Shown: positions 21,240 to 32,885, counted from the stretch's first letter. The stretch is 64,000 bases of DNA from Achatina immaculata (GCA_009760885.1 CM019710.1:820471-884470); one strand, 5' to 3'. The notes: generated from the sequence alone by a model not told the origin. Numbers and translations: made by a program.

Positions 21240-21610
21240 TTCTTTCAAATGACTGCCCCTTTTTCTCTTTTCTCTAGACGCTCCAGTCAAGGGGGTATTG
21301 GGGCATCTTGCTGTAGTTCTTTTTTTTTCATTCGTAGTATGTGGCCCTGCCATTTCCATCTTCGTCTTTTGACCTTTTTAGTAATGTTCTCAATGCCCGT
21401 TCGTTTGGCTATTTCCTCGTTTGCCACGCGCTCTTCCCAGTGTATTCTTAAACTTTTCCTAAAATCTTCCTTCAAATCTTCCCAATCTGCTTTCGATTCT
21501 CTTACTGGTTCTCTATGTTTCGACTGCATATAACAGAATGGAGCGTACACTGGAGGTTCGTATGGATAGTGTGACATTTCCATATGTGTGCATATGTGGT
21601 AACTAAACAC
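21240..21610 (-). mobile_element. LINE family D, 3' fragment
   Basis: A 111-codon minus-strand frame contains YAPFCYMQSKHREPVRES, IHWEERVANEEIAKRTG and RRRWKWQGHILRMKKKEL, the (R)RRW.W.GH.LR motif found after the RT domain in many LINEs. It differs from families A, B and C. The frame is open over its length, but no RT is attached. Confidence 0.65.
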
Positions 21611-21928
21611 ACGCATTAGCATAAATATTTTTAAACACGTAAATACTTAAGATTTACCTGAATCTGTACTTTCTTTCATAAAAGAGTATTGATGTAAGAA
21701 TTAGAAGTTATTGGAAACACTCGACTTACTCCTTCTCTCGAATATCAGCAAATGAGAGATTCAGCATGATCTAGATTATATATGAAGTATATCTGAGACT
21801 GATATGCAAAATTCTATTTATAACTTTGGGATTTTGAGCGAGAATAGTTTAGATATGGCCATATCGATTGCAGATTATAAACTGATAAGCAGGTAATCGT
21901 GCAAACGTGCCATACAAATGGCCGTTAA

Positions 21929-22130
21929 CAGTGGTCTCCAAACTGTGGTGTTGTCAGGTTTTTCCTTTTGCTTCGCAGTTGTTGAGACTGAAATAAAGAA
22001 TCATTCCAGACAAAACAAAAAACAAAGTCTAAACTGTTTTTGTACAAGCCAATATCTTTTTGCTAGATGTAATATTGTAATATTTTTTCTTAGGACTGTC
22101 ACTCAATGCAAATGAAGTTGAAAACCCCTG
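21929..22130. mobile_element. Short hAT-type MITE
   Basis: The left end CAGTGGTCTCCAAACTG and the reverse-complemented right end CAGGGGTTTTCAACTT both fit hAT terminal repeats. The interior of about 200 bp has no transposase. The 8-bp flanks (gccgttaa, tacattta) agree at only four positions, so a target duplication is not shown. Confidence 0.5.
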
Positions 22131-22293
22131 TACATTTATATATTTTATTAATGGTTTATGTTTTATTTATAGTAATGGTGAACATTTTTATTTAAATTGT
22201 ATGTCGAATTTGAATAACAAAAGAACCCAAAAAAAAAGTCTTTATGAAGTGTAAACTGCCCATTCAATACTTTTAGTTGTCTTGATGTTAGTG

Positions 22294-24797
22294 CAGTGGT
22301 TCTCAACTCATGGGCCGTGACAGGGAGCATTGAAGTCTCAATTATTCCTCATAGGAATAATGCATAGGGGAAGACTGCACGAATGCAAGCCGCAGAATTG
22401 TAGGTCGCATTATTAGTATGTAGACAGCTGGGCCATTGGAGAAAGAATTGTCCAGACAGCTTTTCTTCCAGCATCAAACAGAAATGTGACGTACATAAAA
22501 GAACGGCATCGCTTCTTAAGTCCTACACCGGCGTCTTTCTGACCGTGTTGCTGAAACGTGCAGTTTTACAATGTAATTTTAGAGAACCGTTGGCGTAGAT
22601 TCTGCGAGAGAGCAGAAGTGAAATATAGTACTCAGCAATTGTGTTTTAGTTTAAAAATCATATTACGTTGGCTTGAGAGCCGCTATTCGGTCTTGGTGCT
22701 GTGTGTAATTCGTATTGGATTAATCAACGGATTCCACTTACCCACGTATTGATCGTGGAGATTTTTCGCATAGCCTTTTTTACTGTTTAAACTTTAGAAC
22801 TTTAGACGCTAAAATGGATCGATTTGTGAAACGTAAGCCTTCGACTTCGCACAAACAAATTGATAGTAGTGACAAAGAAAGTTGCCATGATCGAGAAAAC
22901 GTTAACGTTGATACTTGTAAGAAAACTAAATACGGCGGAAAATATGATGTGGAGTATATTAAGTACGGTTCTGGTTCCATCAACAAATGACCAAAATCTG
23001 CCACAGTGTGTTATTTGTTTGCAAATCCTCTATAATAGGGCACTGAAGCTGACGAAATTGCGTTCGTCATCTAACTACAAGACATCTGGATCTACAGAAT
23101 AAACCCAAGGAATTTTTCGTACGTAAACCCGAAGAACATAGAAAACAGAAGACAGTGTTAACAACAAAAGCCACTCTAAACGAAAAAGCTCTTAAAGCAT
23201 CGTACCTGATTGCCCAGAGAATCGCTAAATCAAAGAAACTGCACACGATTGGAGAAGATATTATCATGCCAGCCGCTGTTGAAAATTTGTGATGTATTTT
23301 TCGGCCCAGAATATGCTACAAAACTGAAAAGCATTCCCATCTCGAACGATACTGTCCGCAGAAGAATATCTGAAATGTCCGAGGATATTTTCGCGTAGCT
23401 AACTTAAAGATTACAATCTACTAAATTTGCTATTCAGTTAGATGAGTCAACTGACATTATCGGCGAGTCACAGCTGCTTGCTTATGTTCGCTATTGTTGA
23501 CAAAATAGTATGCAAGAGGAATTTCATTTTTTGCAAGTCACTGTCAGCGAGAACGACGGCCGATTAAATATTTCGTGATTTAAACGATTTTTTTCACAAT
23601 CTATGGACTGCAGTGGACGAATTGCATCGGTGCTGCCACAATGACTGAAGTGGTGTTGTAACTCGCATAAAGCAAGTGTCACCCGAGATTGTAGGCACCC
23701 TTTACATGATCCATCATGAGGCATTCGCTTCAAAGAAGTTGAATGAAACTCTGGGATCTTTACTAGAAAACTGTGTTCGGTTTGTAAACTTCACAAAAAC
23801 TAAAACAGCGAACATTCGATTATTTGCTCAACTTTGTATTGAGTCAGATGCGGAACACAAGAATCTCCTATTGCACTCGGTTGTGCTTTGGATGTCCAGA
23901 GGAAAAAGTTCTTGCTAGTGTGTTTGAAATTCGTTTAGAATTGTTGCAGTTTTTGACAGAAAACAATCTCGACCTGGCGGGTAAAGTCGCTGATATTGAG
24001 TGGCTTGCCATACTGGCATACCTTTTTAGCCTTTTGAACAGTTTGAACATATCAATGCAGGGTAAAGATGCAAGTATACTTAGAGCATGCGTCAAATTTG
24101 CAGCCTTTAAAGAAGAAACTACGACTTTGGCGCACGCGACTCGAGAACACATCACAAGACATTTTTCGCTTGTTCTGTGAATTTATAGAGAGCAATGAAA
24201 TTAATGGCAAAATTCTGTAATTGGTCACTGGTGTAATAAAAGTGCATTTGACATCTCTTGCTGAGTATTTTGACAAATACTTCACGCCTGAAGACATTAA
24301 AGCGTATGATTTGATTCTTAATCATTTTCAGTGTGCATTCTCTGAATTAACCGGTCGTGCACAAGAAGAGTTAGCAGAACTGTCTAGCGATCGCACACTA
24401 CGTATCAGATTTATCGACCATGCTGTGGATTTCTTTTCCTTTTGGTGCACTGTTTCACTGGAATATCCGTTGTTGTCAGCCCTATCGATGAAAGTACCTT
24501 TTTTCAACAACTTATTTATGTGAAGTTTCACTTTGTGCATTGACTGCCATGAAGGCCAAATTTCGTTCAAGAATGAACGTGGAGGATGATCTTCGAGTGT
24601 GTTTTTCACAAATTCCAACCAGAATAGACATGCTATCCGACCTGAAACAGTGTCATCTTTAAGGTAAATGAAAAGAACTTTTGTGTAGCAATCAATATGC
24701 AGTTAAACATGCAAATATAAATCATTTTATTAGTGGGCCGCAAAAATGTTTAGCTTTTAAATGTGGGCCGTACAGGAAAAGGTTCTAAGAACCGCTG
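22294..24797 (+). mobile_element. hAT transposon, ZBED5-like, copy 2
   Basis: The same family as copy 1: left end CAGTGGTTCTCAACTC; right end reverse-complemented CAGCGGTTCTTAGAACC. Internal sequence follows copy 1 throughout (gcatcaaa.agaaatgtgacg, tactcagcaattgtg, the GTLYMIHHEAFASKKLN core, FSELTGRAQEELAELSS, YPLLSALSMKVPFFNN). It is in the same orientation 12 kb away. Target duplications are absent at its own ends (tgttagtg left, gtttaaat right). Confidence 0.85.
22814..24660 (+). pseudogene. Broken hAT transposase gene (copy 2)
   Basis: The frame begins MDRFVKRKPSTSHKQIDSSD and continues through broken segments. Recognisable blocks are NLPQCVICLQIL (BED-type cysteine pair, better kept than in copy 1), SKKLHTIGEDIIMPAAVE, IPISNDTVRRRISEMSEDIF, LDESTDI.GESQLLAYV (a catalytic-domain region), VSPEIVGTLYMIHHEAF, then LFCEFIESNEINGKIL and the C-terminal dimerisation block. 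The block RRISEMSEDIF, lost in copy 1, survives here. Stops and frameshifts exclude an active protein. Confidence 0.75.
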
Positions 24798-24799
24798 GT

Positions 24800-25340
24800 T
24801 TAAATCACTGCGTTTAATCATGATTACGGAATGTTAACCTTATTCTCATATGGCATACTTCGAGATATCACGTGACACTAAACAGACGTCATATCTGTGT
24901 TTAAAAAGTAACGGAAGTGAAACCTAGTTATATCAGGTGTGTATAAATACTAGCCATACCATTTCTTTACCCAGCTCAACCCAGTCCCGTCAGTCCTGGC
25001 CTCTTCAACAAACCAAGTACAGTAGCATATCACAATGTCTGTGTGTATTTTGTACAAAAAAAGAACATTTTAAAAAAAATTTTCTTAACATGCGAGATCT
25101 GTTATTTTCATATTATGAGAATTAAAAGGCGACTTGTTACTTTTCCCTCTAGAAATTTAACATATTTTCATGCACATACTACTCTGGCGGCTGTTTTTCA
25201 ACGCTCTCGCCGGCATGTAGAAATCAGCGGAATTCCGCTTGATCTGTCACATATCCTGTGTCGGGAGTTGGGCATAAGCCTTATCCTGGGAACTATCTAA
25301 AGGCAACTCCAGGTGTGAAAAATTAAAAAAAAAGGTATCG
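24800..25340. other. No recognised feature
   Basis: Spacer between hAT copy 2 and LINE A. An 85-codon frame at 25043-25300 has no recognisable domain. Confidence 0.4.
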
Positions 25341-25344
25341 TTAC

Positions 25345-28300
25345 GGAAACTTGCAAAGAAACCAACTGAGAATCAGGAATGCCAACCCCGAAGAGCTCAT
25401 TCGTCGGCCCCAAACACGTGACAAAGATTGGATTCTGGAATGTAAGAACGATGACAGAACCAACAAAACTACTCAGGTCATCAAAGAAATGGAGAGATAC
25501 AACCTAGACGTACTGGTCATCAAAGAAATGTAGAGATACAGCCTAGACGTACTGGGCATCAGAAAAGTGAAGAGATACCACCTAGACGTACTGGTCATCA
25601 GAGAAATGGAGAGATACCACCTAGACGTACTGGTCATCAGAGAAATGGAGAGATACCACCTAGACGTACTGGGAATCAGAGAAATGGAGAGATACCACTT
25701 AGACATACTGGGAATCAGAGAAATGGAGAGATACCACCTAGACGTACTGGGCATCAGAGAAATGGAGAGATACCACCTAGACGTACTGGGAATCAGATAA
25801 ATTGAGAGATACCACCTAGACGTACTGGGAATCAGAGAAATGGAGAGATATCACCTAGACGTACTGGTCATCAGAGAAATGGAGAGATACAACCTAGACG
25901 TACTGGGCATCAGAGAAATGGAGAGATACCACCAAGACATACTGGGCATCAGAGAAATGGAGAGATACCACCTAGACGTACTGGGCATCAGATAAATGGA
26001 GAGATATCACCTAGACGTACTGGGCATCAGATAAATTGAGAGATATCACCTAGACGTACTGGGCGTCAGTGAAATGTGATGGCCAGAAGCAGCTAAAAGA
26101 TCGGCCGAAAACGGTAAGTTAATAATACATTCAGGCAGAAACGGTGGTAAACTTCGAGATGGGGTAGGTATTATTATGTCAAACGTAGCAGCAAAGAGCT
26201 TTGTAGAAAGGGAACCTGTGAGCAGTCGCATAATAAGAGCACGATACAACCTACAACACGGAAGAATGACCAAAATATAGTTTTATGCACCCACGAACGA
26301 TGCAGATGATGAGGTGAAAGACGATTTCTATCAACAACTACAACAAATTATCAACAAAGTCCCTAAACACGACATCCTAATTGCTATGGGGGACTTCAAC
26401 GCTAAAGTAGGGAAAGATACCACCGACGTCGAAAAAGTAATGGAGAAAGAAGGAATTGACACGGTTAATGAGAACGGATAAAGATTAGATTAAATATATC
26501 TAACAGAGGGCATGGTCATTGGAGGCACTGTATTTCCACACAAAGAGATACATAAAACAACGTGGATATCTCTAGATGTTAGAACTAGAAACCAGATAGA
26601 TCATTTTTGTATTATAAAGCAATACAGAACATCTCTGATAAATTTAAGGGCATATAGTGGTGCAGATGTCAACAGTGATCACAATCTGTGTATAGGGAAA
26701 ATGAAACTAAAACTGAAAAGCCAACGCAAGAAATCAGTACACAGAAAGATAACAGCCACAGCCTACAAGAAAAGAATACTAACGGTAATTTCGATCAGAA
26801 ACTTGGCAATCATTCCAGAGCACTCAGTGAAATAGAGTAGATAAGTATAGATGAATTAAGGAATTCTTACAGCACAGCCATAATCAAAGCAGCAAAAGCA
26901 AGCACTGGACTGAAAAAAACAAATAGAAAACACATGGAAGTACATACATGAAAGACGAGTAGTCAAATTAGACATGTTCAATGCAAAAACAGATCTTGGA
27001 AAAGATCTGGCGAAAACAACATATAAAGAAATAGAAAAGAAAGTAAAAAGTTCGGCTAGAAGGGGTAAAAGAGAATACATAGACAGTATGGCAAAATAGG
27101 CAGAGAAAACAGCAAAAACAGGAGACAGCAAAACTTTATATAACATTCATAAGAGGCTAACAGGTACTATTACATCTAAAGAAAAATCAATCCTTAGCAA
27201 AACTCGTAACATTAAGTAAAGACCAAAAGCAAAGATGGGCTGAACACTTCAAAGAAATGCTTAATCGACCACACCCAAAAGAATTGATAAACCTTGAAAC
27301 CGATTTACCAACCCCATAACTAAATCTCAACCCAGATGAAATTACATTGCATGAAATTGAAACAGCAGTGAATTTAATGGCTAACAACAAAACTGCAGGT
27401 GAAGATGAAATAACACCCGAAATGTTAAAAGCTATTAAAAGTGACAACATGAGACAACTACAGTGAATGTTTAATAAGATTTGGAAAGAAGAAAAGACCC
27501 TTTCTAAACGGAAAAAAGGAATCATTGTCAAAATAACAAAAATGCAACCTTAGTGACTGTAACAATTGGAGAGGAGTTATGTCTATATGGAATACCATCT
27601 AAAATTGTCAACATCATTAAGGACTTATACAATGGATATGGTTGTGCAGTCAAGACAGAAGAAGGGATGAGTGAATGGTTCCAGATTGAAACAGGCGTGA
27701 AACAAGGATGTATACTGTCTCCTTTACTTTTTGGGATTACAATAGACTTCATAATGAAAAAATGCTGCACAGGTAACACAGGTATTGACTGGGTACATGG
27801 GACCCAACTAGAAGATCTTGATTTTGCTGATGACATAACTCTTATCAGTAATAATGTGAATTCCATGCAAGAAAAAACAGCAAAATAGGACTTGAAATTA
27901 ACAAGGACAAAACAAAAATAATGAAAATTCCCATCAATCAAAATGGAAAAATACACATAGAAGGGACAGATATTGAAGAAGTCAATCAATTTGCATACCT
28001 TGGCAGCTACATAGACCAGGATGGTGACACTAGAAAGGAAGTTAGGATCAGAATTGCAAAAGCAGCATCAATCTTCAAGAATCTTGAGAACATATGGAAT
28101 TCAAAAGTTATAAGCACAAAAACCAAGTTAAGACTATTCAATTCAAATGTAATATCCACCCTCATTTATGCATGCGAAAGCTGGAAAACAACTAAAGAAA
28201 TAGAAAAGAAATTAGACTCTTTCGAAAACAAATGCCTAAGGAAAATACTCGGCATCAAGTGGAATGAATTCAAGAACAATGCAGAGATAAGACAGATGAC

Positions 28301-28585
28301 TGAACAACAACCAGTCTCACGGGTGATCAGGAAAAGGAGATGGACATATGTTGGCCACTTGATGAGAAGAAATGAGCAGAGAATCCCAAAACAAGCTATC
28401 AAGTGGAACACAACAGGCCGAAGAAAAAGGGGCAGACCGCGTGAAACTCTGAAGAGAACATTATTAAGAGAGGCCAAGTTAACAGGCATAAAATCCTTTG
28501 ATGAGGTTGAAAGACTCGCCGAAGACAGGAAAAATTGGCGAACTACTTTGCGAGCCCTATGTGACGTCTAACGGCACGGGAAGGA
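25345..28585 (+). mobile_element. LINE family A, rearranged near-complete copy (EN and RT parts)
   Basis: Order: endonuclease start TKIGFWNVRTMTEPT (about 25420), a minisatellite in the same ORF, then GGKLRDGVGIIMSNVAA, FYAPTNDADDEVKDDF, ILIAMGDFNAKVGKD (APE-type GDFN box), RNQIDHFCI and GADVNSDHNL (SDH box); linker; NKTAGEDEITPEMLKA at the RT start; a deletion; then YGIPSKIVNIIKDLYNGYG, TGVKQGCILSPLLFGI, LEDLDFADDITLIS (catalytic FADD), GSYIDQDGDTRKEVRIRIAK, a 216-codon intact C-terminal frame ending LRALCDV, and the tail cggcacgggaaggatataag repeated. The RT lacks the block between NNWRG and YGIPSK. Stops (for example at 25530, 26280, 26480) make it inactive. It resembles RTE/Nimb/Ingi-type elements; clade not settled. 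Confidence 0.85.
25483..26075. repeat. 39-bp minisatellite inside the LINE A endonuclease ORF
   Basis: About 15 units of 39 bp encode the 13-residue phrase MERYHLDVLGIRE. The first unit is the normal endonuclease sequence (QVIKEMERYNLDVLVI) and the last rejoins the normal ORF. Since 39 is a multiple of three, the frame is kept except for stray stops (agataaattg, agaaatgtag). Confidence 0.95.
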
Positions 28586-28589
28586 TATA

Positions 28590-29585
28590 AGATATAAGAT
28601 ATAAGAACCATAATATCAGTTGTGTCAAAAGTATTTTGCAAGGTCATTTTGAATAGATTTAAAGATATAGTGGATACCGAAATGAGAGAAGAACAAGCAG
28701 GATTTCGAAAAGGGAGAAGCTGTCTCGACCAGATCTTTAGTCTAAGAATAATACTTGAAGAGCATATTGAATAGCAAGAACTATTAATACTGAACTTCAT
28801 AGACTTTAAAAAGGCATTTGATAGCATACACAGCGATTCATTGTATGGAATACCATCTAAAATTGTCAACATCATTAAAGACCTCTACAATGGATATTTG
28901 TGCAGTCAAAACAGAAGAAGGGATGAGCGAATTGTTCCAGAGTGAAACAAGCGTGAAACAAGGATGTATACTGTCTTCTTTGCTTTTTTGGAATTACAAT
29001 ACTCTACATAATGAAAAAATGCTGTACAGGTAACACTAGAAGATCTCGATTTTGCTGATGACATAACTCTTATCAGTAACAATGTGAATTCCATAAGAGA
29101 AAAAACAGATAGCTTGTTTTCAATGGCGAGCAAAATAGGACTTGAAATTAACAAGGACAAAGCAAAAATAATGAAACTTCCCATTAATCAAAATGGTAAA
29201 ATACACATAGAATGGACAAATGGTGAAGAAGTCAATCAATTTGCATACCTTGGCAGCAAGACTGGTCATGTCGTGTATGGATGAGTAGTGGAGTCAGTGT
29301 TACCTGGGTTGTCCTGTTACAGAGAGAATATCATTGTAACATATGTTGGGTGTCTCTGAGCCTAGTGCTCATGTAAAAGAAACTGTAATAATACACAGTA
29401 CTGTGTTACGGCTTTAAGCAGTGCCGAGAGAGGAAAACTGCTTTAGTGGTGCCGTGACCAGGATTGTCCTGTTACACATAGACCAGGATGGTGACACCAG
29501 AAAGGAAGTTAGAATTAGAATTGGAAATGCAACATCGGTCTTTATGAATCTTCAGAACAGAAGGCGTTGTGACATTTAACGGCAC
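28590..29585 (+). mobile_element. LINE family A, second partial copy (RT)
   Basis: It begins just after the tail of the previous copy with SVVSKVFCKVILNRFKDIV, then REEQAGFRKGRSCLDQIF, LNFIDFKKAFDS (RT palm A box), YGIPSKIVNIIKDLYNG, SVKQGCILSSLL, LEDLDFADDITLIS, GLEINKDKAKIMKL, FAYLGS. There an insertion of about 210 bp intervenes, followed by IDQDGDTRKEVRIRIGNATS and an abrupt jump to the 3' end. It carries the RT block that the preceding copy lacks. Confidence 0.8.
29262..29472. mobile_element. Unidentified insertion in LINE A, possible LTR-element piece
   Basis: The insertion splits the LINE frame between FAYLGS and IDQDGD. It contains a direct repeat at its edges (cctgggttgtcctgttaca at 29303 and ccaggattgtcctgttaca at about 29457) and the phrase tggtgccgtgacca, which resembles the region after the LTR of some LTR retrotransposons. 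No target duplication is seen. The identity is tentative. Confidence 0.3.
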
Positions 29586-29587
29586 GG

Positions 29588-29800
29588 GAAGGATATAAGA
29601 TATAAAGCATAAGATACAAGATATAAAATATAAGATAACGAGATATACGATATAAGATACACGATATAAGATACAAGATATAAGATATAATATACAAGAT
29701 ATAATATATAAGATACTCTATACAACATAATAAGATATAAGATACAAGATATAAGATACAAGATATACGATATAAGATACAGTACTCTGCAATACAAGGG
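29588..29800. repeat. Expanded (ATATAAG)-type tail of LINE A
   Basis: The short tail repeat seen at 28578-28605 is expanded here to about 200 bp of degenerate ataagatacaagatataag units, directly after the LINE end motif ggcacgggaaggatataag. Confidence 0.85.
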
Positions 29801-29832
29801 GAAAAAAGCATAGCAAATTTTTTATTTTTAAA

Positions 29833-30195
29833 ATGATGTGACAGTAATTTCTAATGTAATAAAATGATGTGACAGTACTTTCTAATGTAATAAAATGATG
29901 TGACAGTACTTTCTAATGTAATAAAATGATGTGACAGTACTTTCTAATGTAATAAAATGATGTGACAGTAATTTCTAATGTAATAAAATGATGTGACAGT
30001 AATTTCTAATGTAATATAATGATGTGACATTAGTTTTAATGTAATAAAATGATGTGACAGTAATTTCTAACGTAATAAAATGATGTAACAGTAATTTCTA
30101 ACGTAATAAAATGATGTGACAGTAATTTCTAACGTAATAAAATGATGTGACAGTAATTTCTAAGGCAGTAAAATGATGTGGCAGTAATTTCTCAA
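29833..30195. repeat. 31-bp minisatellite, about 12 units
   Basis: The unit is atgatgtgacagtaatttct + aatgtaataaa, with a/c variation (agtactttct) in some units and an aacg variant in the right part. Confidence 0.95.
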
Positions 30196-30494
30196 GGGAG
30201 ATCGTACATCTTCTCCTGATCTTCCTCCCTTTTCTGCCATGTACGCTCGCCAAGCACATTTCAGCGTCTCCAAAACATTGCATTCATTGGAAGCTTCAGA
30301 ACATGCACATGCAAGACACTGCAACCCATCCTAAGTGAATCTTATAGATCGTGTGAAAGGAAAGAGGTAACCTCTTACTTTACTTATTTTACCTTCGTCC
30401 TGTACCATGAAGTGTCCAAGGGGAGATACGGTTGGCTTTTTTTGGACCAAATGAGTAGCCTCAGTGATGTTCTTGCCGTAATCCGTGTGCTTCT
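30196..30494. other. No recognised feature
   Basis: Spacer between the 31-bp array and the duplicated ankyrin block. No gene is supported. Confidence 0.4.
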
Positions 30495-30838
30495 ATAACT
30501 CAATCAGTCCATCTTTTCTTTGGTCTTTCTCTTGATCTGTGTCCTGTAGTTTTTGTTGTTGTTGTTGTTTTGATTGAAGGCCGTTGCAGCTGGATGTATA
30601 TGTTGTCATTCTCACTAAGTGGCCAGAGCAATTAATTACTTGTTTATCTATACAGATCCTAACAGTTGTTTTCTGTCGTCATTTATTAGCAACCCCCTAC
30701 TTGGCTGTTACTCCCTGATACCCTGAGGACGCGGATCTGGTCTTTAAGGATGAAGGAGTTAACCAATGCTCATAAATAACATGCTCTGTAAAGTAAATCT
30801 TAATAACGATGTTCTTCTTCTTTTTTTTTCTTTTTCAG
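30495..30838. repeat. Duplicated intronic block upstream of ankyrin pseudogene 2
   Basis: This is the counterpart of 360-684, with a (TTG)n run inserted near 30550 and extra sequence near 30710-30760. It ends in a strong acceptor (cttctttttttttctttttcag). Confidence 0.6.
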
Positions 30839-31704
30839 AAGTATGCTTCCGAGAATCGGATCCAGTTTTCAAAGATTTATAACATGGAAAATTTAACCAG
30901 AAACAAAATGTTTTTGTGGACATTAATGGAAAAATTGGACAGAGAGGAAATTATACAACTGCTACAGAAAGGAGTGGGTATAAACGTAACAGGCTGTAAC
31001 CAGCAAATTGCTTTACATTACGCCTCTGAACATGGTGACGGTAGTTTAGTTGACCGTTTGCTACAAACAGAAGCTATGTGATCGTAAAAGATAGTCTCCG
31101 GAACACGCCATTGCACTTTTCTTCTGAACATGGTTACATCGATATTACTGTGAATGTAAGCGACCATCTGCACCAAACTCCTTTATACAACGCGTGTATC
31201 GTGGGCAACTCTGCCATAGTAGAAAGTTTGCTTAAAGCAGGAGCTAATCTTGTTATGGGAACTTCTATGGTATAACCCCCTTACACGAGAGTGCAATGAA
31301 TGGATATAAAGGAGTTGTAGAGATTCTGCTCAAAGCTGGGGCCTCAGTTACAGCTATCACAGACTGGGATGATACTCCACTGCATAAGATAGACCATAAG
31401 GAAATAACTGAAATTCTTCTGAAAGCTGGAGTCTCTATAGATACACAAAACATCTTGGGTAGTACAGTTTTACATGCAGGCGCAGGTGATGGTAATAAAG
31501 AAGTTTGCTGAAGTTCTTCTAAAAGCTGGAGCCTCTGTTAACGCAGAAGACAAGTCAGGGGGCACCCCTCTGTGTGAGAGTGTACAGAGTGGCCATGAAG
31601 CAGTTGCTAGAATTCTATGGGGCGCTGGTGCTGAAGAAATCTCTAGTGATAAAGACAAACATATTCGCTACGTGAAAGAGCATATATATGAGATGCTTCA
31701 TTGA
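30839..31704 (+). pseudogene. Ankyrin-repeat pseudogene 2
   Basis: After the acceptor ending at 30838 the frame reads KYASENRIQFSKIYNMENLT, MEKLDREEIIQLLQKGVG, QQIALHYASEHGDGSLVDRL, then shifts at about 31077. Later pieces are TPLHFSSEHGYIDITVNV, TPLYNACIVGNSAIVESLLK, VEILLKAGASVTAITD, HKEITEILLKAGVSIDTQN, LLKAGASVNAEDKSGGTPL and a unique end AEEISSDKDKHIRYVKEHIY. At least four frame breaks are present. It shares its order and N-terminal stretch with pseudogene 1 and its general design with the intact gene at 49873. Here the initiating Met (NMENL) is preserved. Confidence 0.75.
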
Positions 31705-31796
31705 ACTCATCAGATGGAAAATTTTAGGCTGACTGTCTGTAGTCTACAAGCTAGAGGATACAATATAATCCAAAGTGCTGGTTTTCATTTTAAGGT

Positions 31797-32657
31797 ACTA
31801 CAGTTAACAGACAGGAAACAACGAAAGTTTCATCGCCATTTTGAGTTGCATCCCCGTGATAACGTTCCCGATTGGAGGACAAAACAATTTTGAGCTGGGT
31901 CAAACATTTTAAGGAAACCGCTAATTGTCTTAATAACAAGTCTACTGGTCGTCCAAGAACTCAACAGACACCAGAACGAATTCAAGAACTCCGCAACGCA
32001 TTGCTGAGCAGCCCTCTGCGATCAGCTGTTAGGAACGCTTTGGCATCTGACATCCTTTTTACTGTTAACAGTGATCTTTATGTGCAGATGCTAACTGAAT
32101 ACTTCATTCCAGACTTGGCCAATAGAAATAAGAGACTAATATGGTTTCAACAAGATGGAGCAACTGCCCACACGGCCCGTCAGTCCATGGCCATGCTGCG
32201 TTTCCCAATCATCTTATTTCCAGATTTGAGGATATTCATTGGCCGGCAAGGTCACCAGATTTATCGGCCGCAGACTTCTTTTTGTGGGGGTATCTCACAT
32301 TATCGGCCGCAGACTTCTTTTTGTGGGGTTATCTCAAGAGCACGGTGTATGCTAGTCGACCACAGTCAATTGCAGACCTAACAGATCGAATCCGACACTG
32401 CATTCAAAATATCCCTTTGAACATGTTAAATGGTGTTTTTTTGCAGTAATTTTCCAGACGCCTGCTTGATTGTATCAAATGTAATGGCGGTCATCTAACC
32501 GGCGTAATTTTCAGAACCTAAATATGATTGTCAGTAGTAATAAAAATACTCACTTTTCTGTGCTGCATTTCAATTTTTTTTTTTTACCAAAAACATGTAT
32601 TCCGCTTATTTATTTTCCATTTTTAAATCCAGCTATGCTTTATGCCGCACCCTGTAT
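31797..32657 (+). mobile_element. Mariner/Tc1-superfamily element, 5'-deleted
   Basis: The frames show NNKSTGRPRTQQTPERIQEL, then LIWFQQDGATAHTARQSMAM (second catalytic Asp in QQDGA), HLISRFEDIHWPARSPDLSA and ADFFLWGYL (third acidic block), QSIADLTDRIRHCIQNIPLN. The right end reads gctttatgccgcaccctg before TA, a mariner-like terminus. The left terminus is not matched, and the first catalytic region is missing. It sits inside DNA whose empty counterpart is around 2240-2290. A 37-bp tandem duplication disrupts the third acidic block. Confidence 0.75.
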
Positions 32658-32884
32658 AATCATTTAATCATTTATTTATTTAATCTGTGGTTTGATGAAT
32701 AAAGGAGATATTTCTACATAGGTAAACATATTTAGAACTAAATAATAGCTATTACTAGTGTTTTAAGTTTTGTACACACTTTGCTGAAAAACCTTTGTTT
32801 TATATTTGGATTAAAAGGATACATTCAGTAATTTTGTGAGCCATCAGAGAAGCTATACTTAAGGGCTAGTAACTTCAGTAAATA

Positions 32885-32885
<1 letters not shown>

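Noticed and set aside
29542..29811. Tyr/Ile-rich frames on the minus strand
   Set aside because: They come from the expanded ATATAAG-type LINE tail.
29833..30195. CRISPR-like array of short direct repeats
   Set aside because: Units are contiguous with no unique spacers; it is an ordinary minisatellite in animal DNA.
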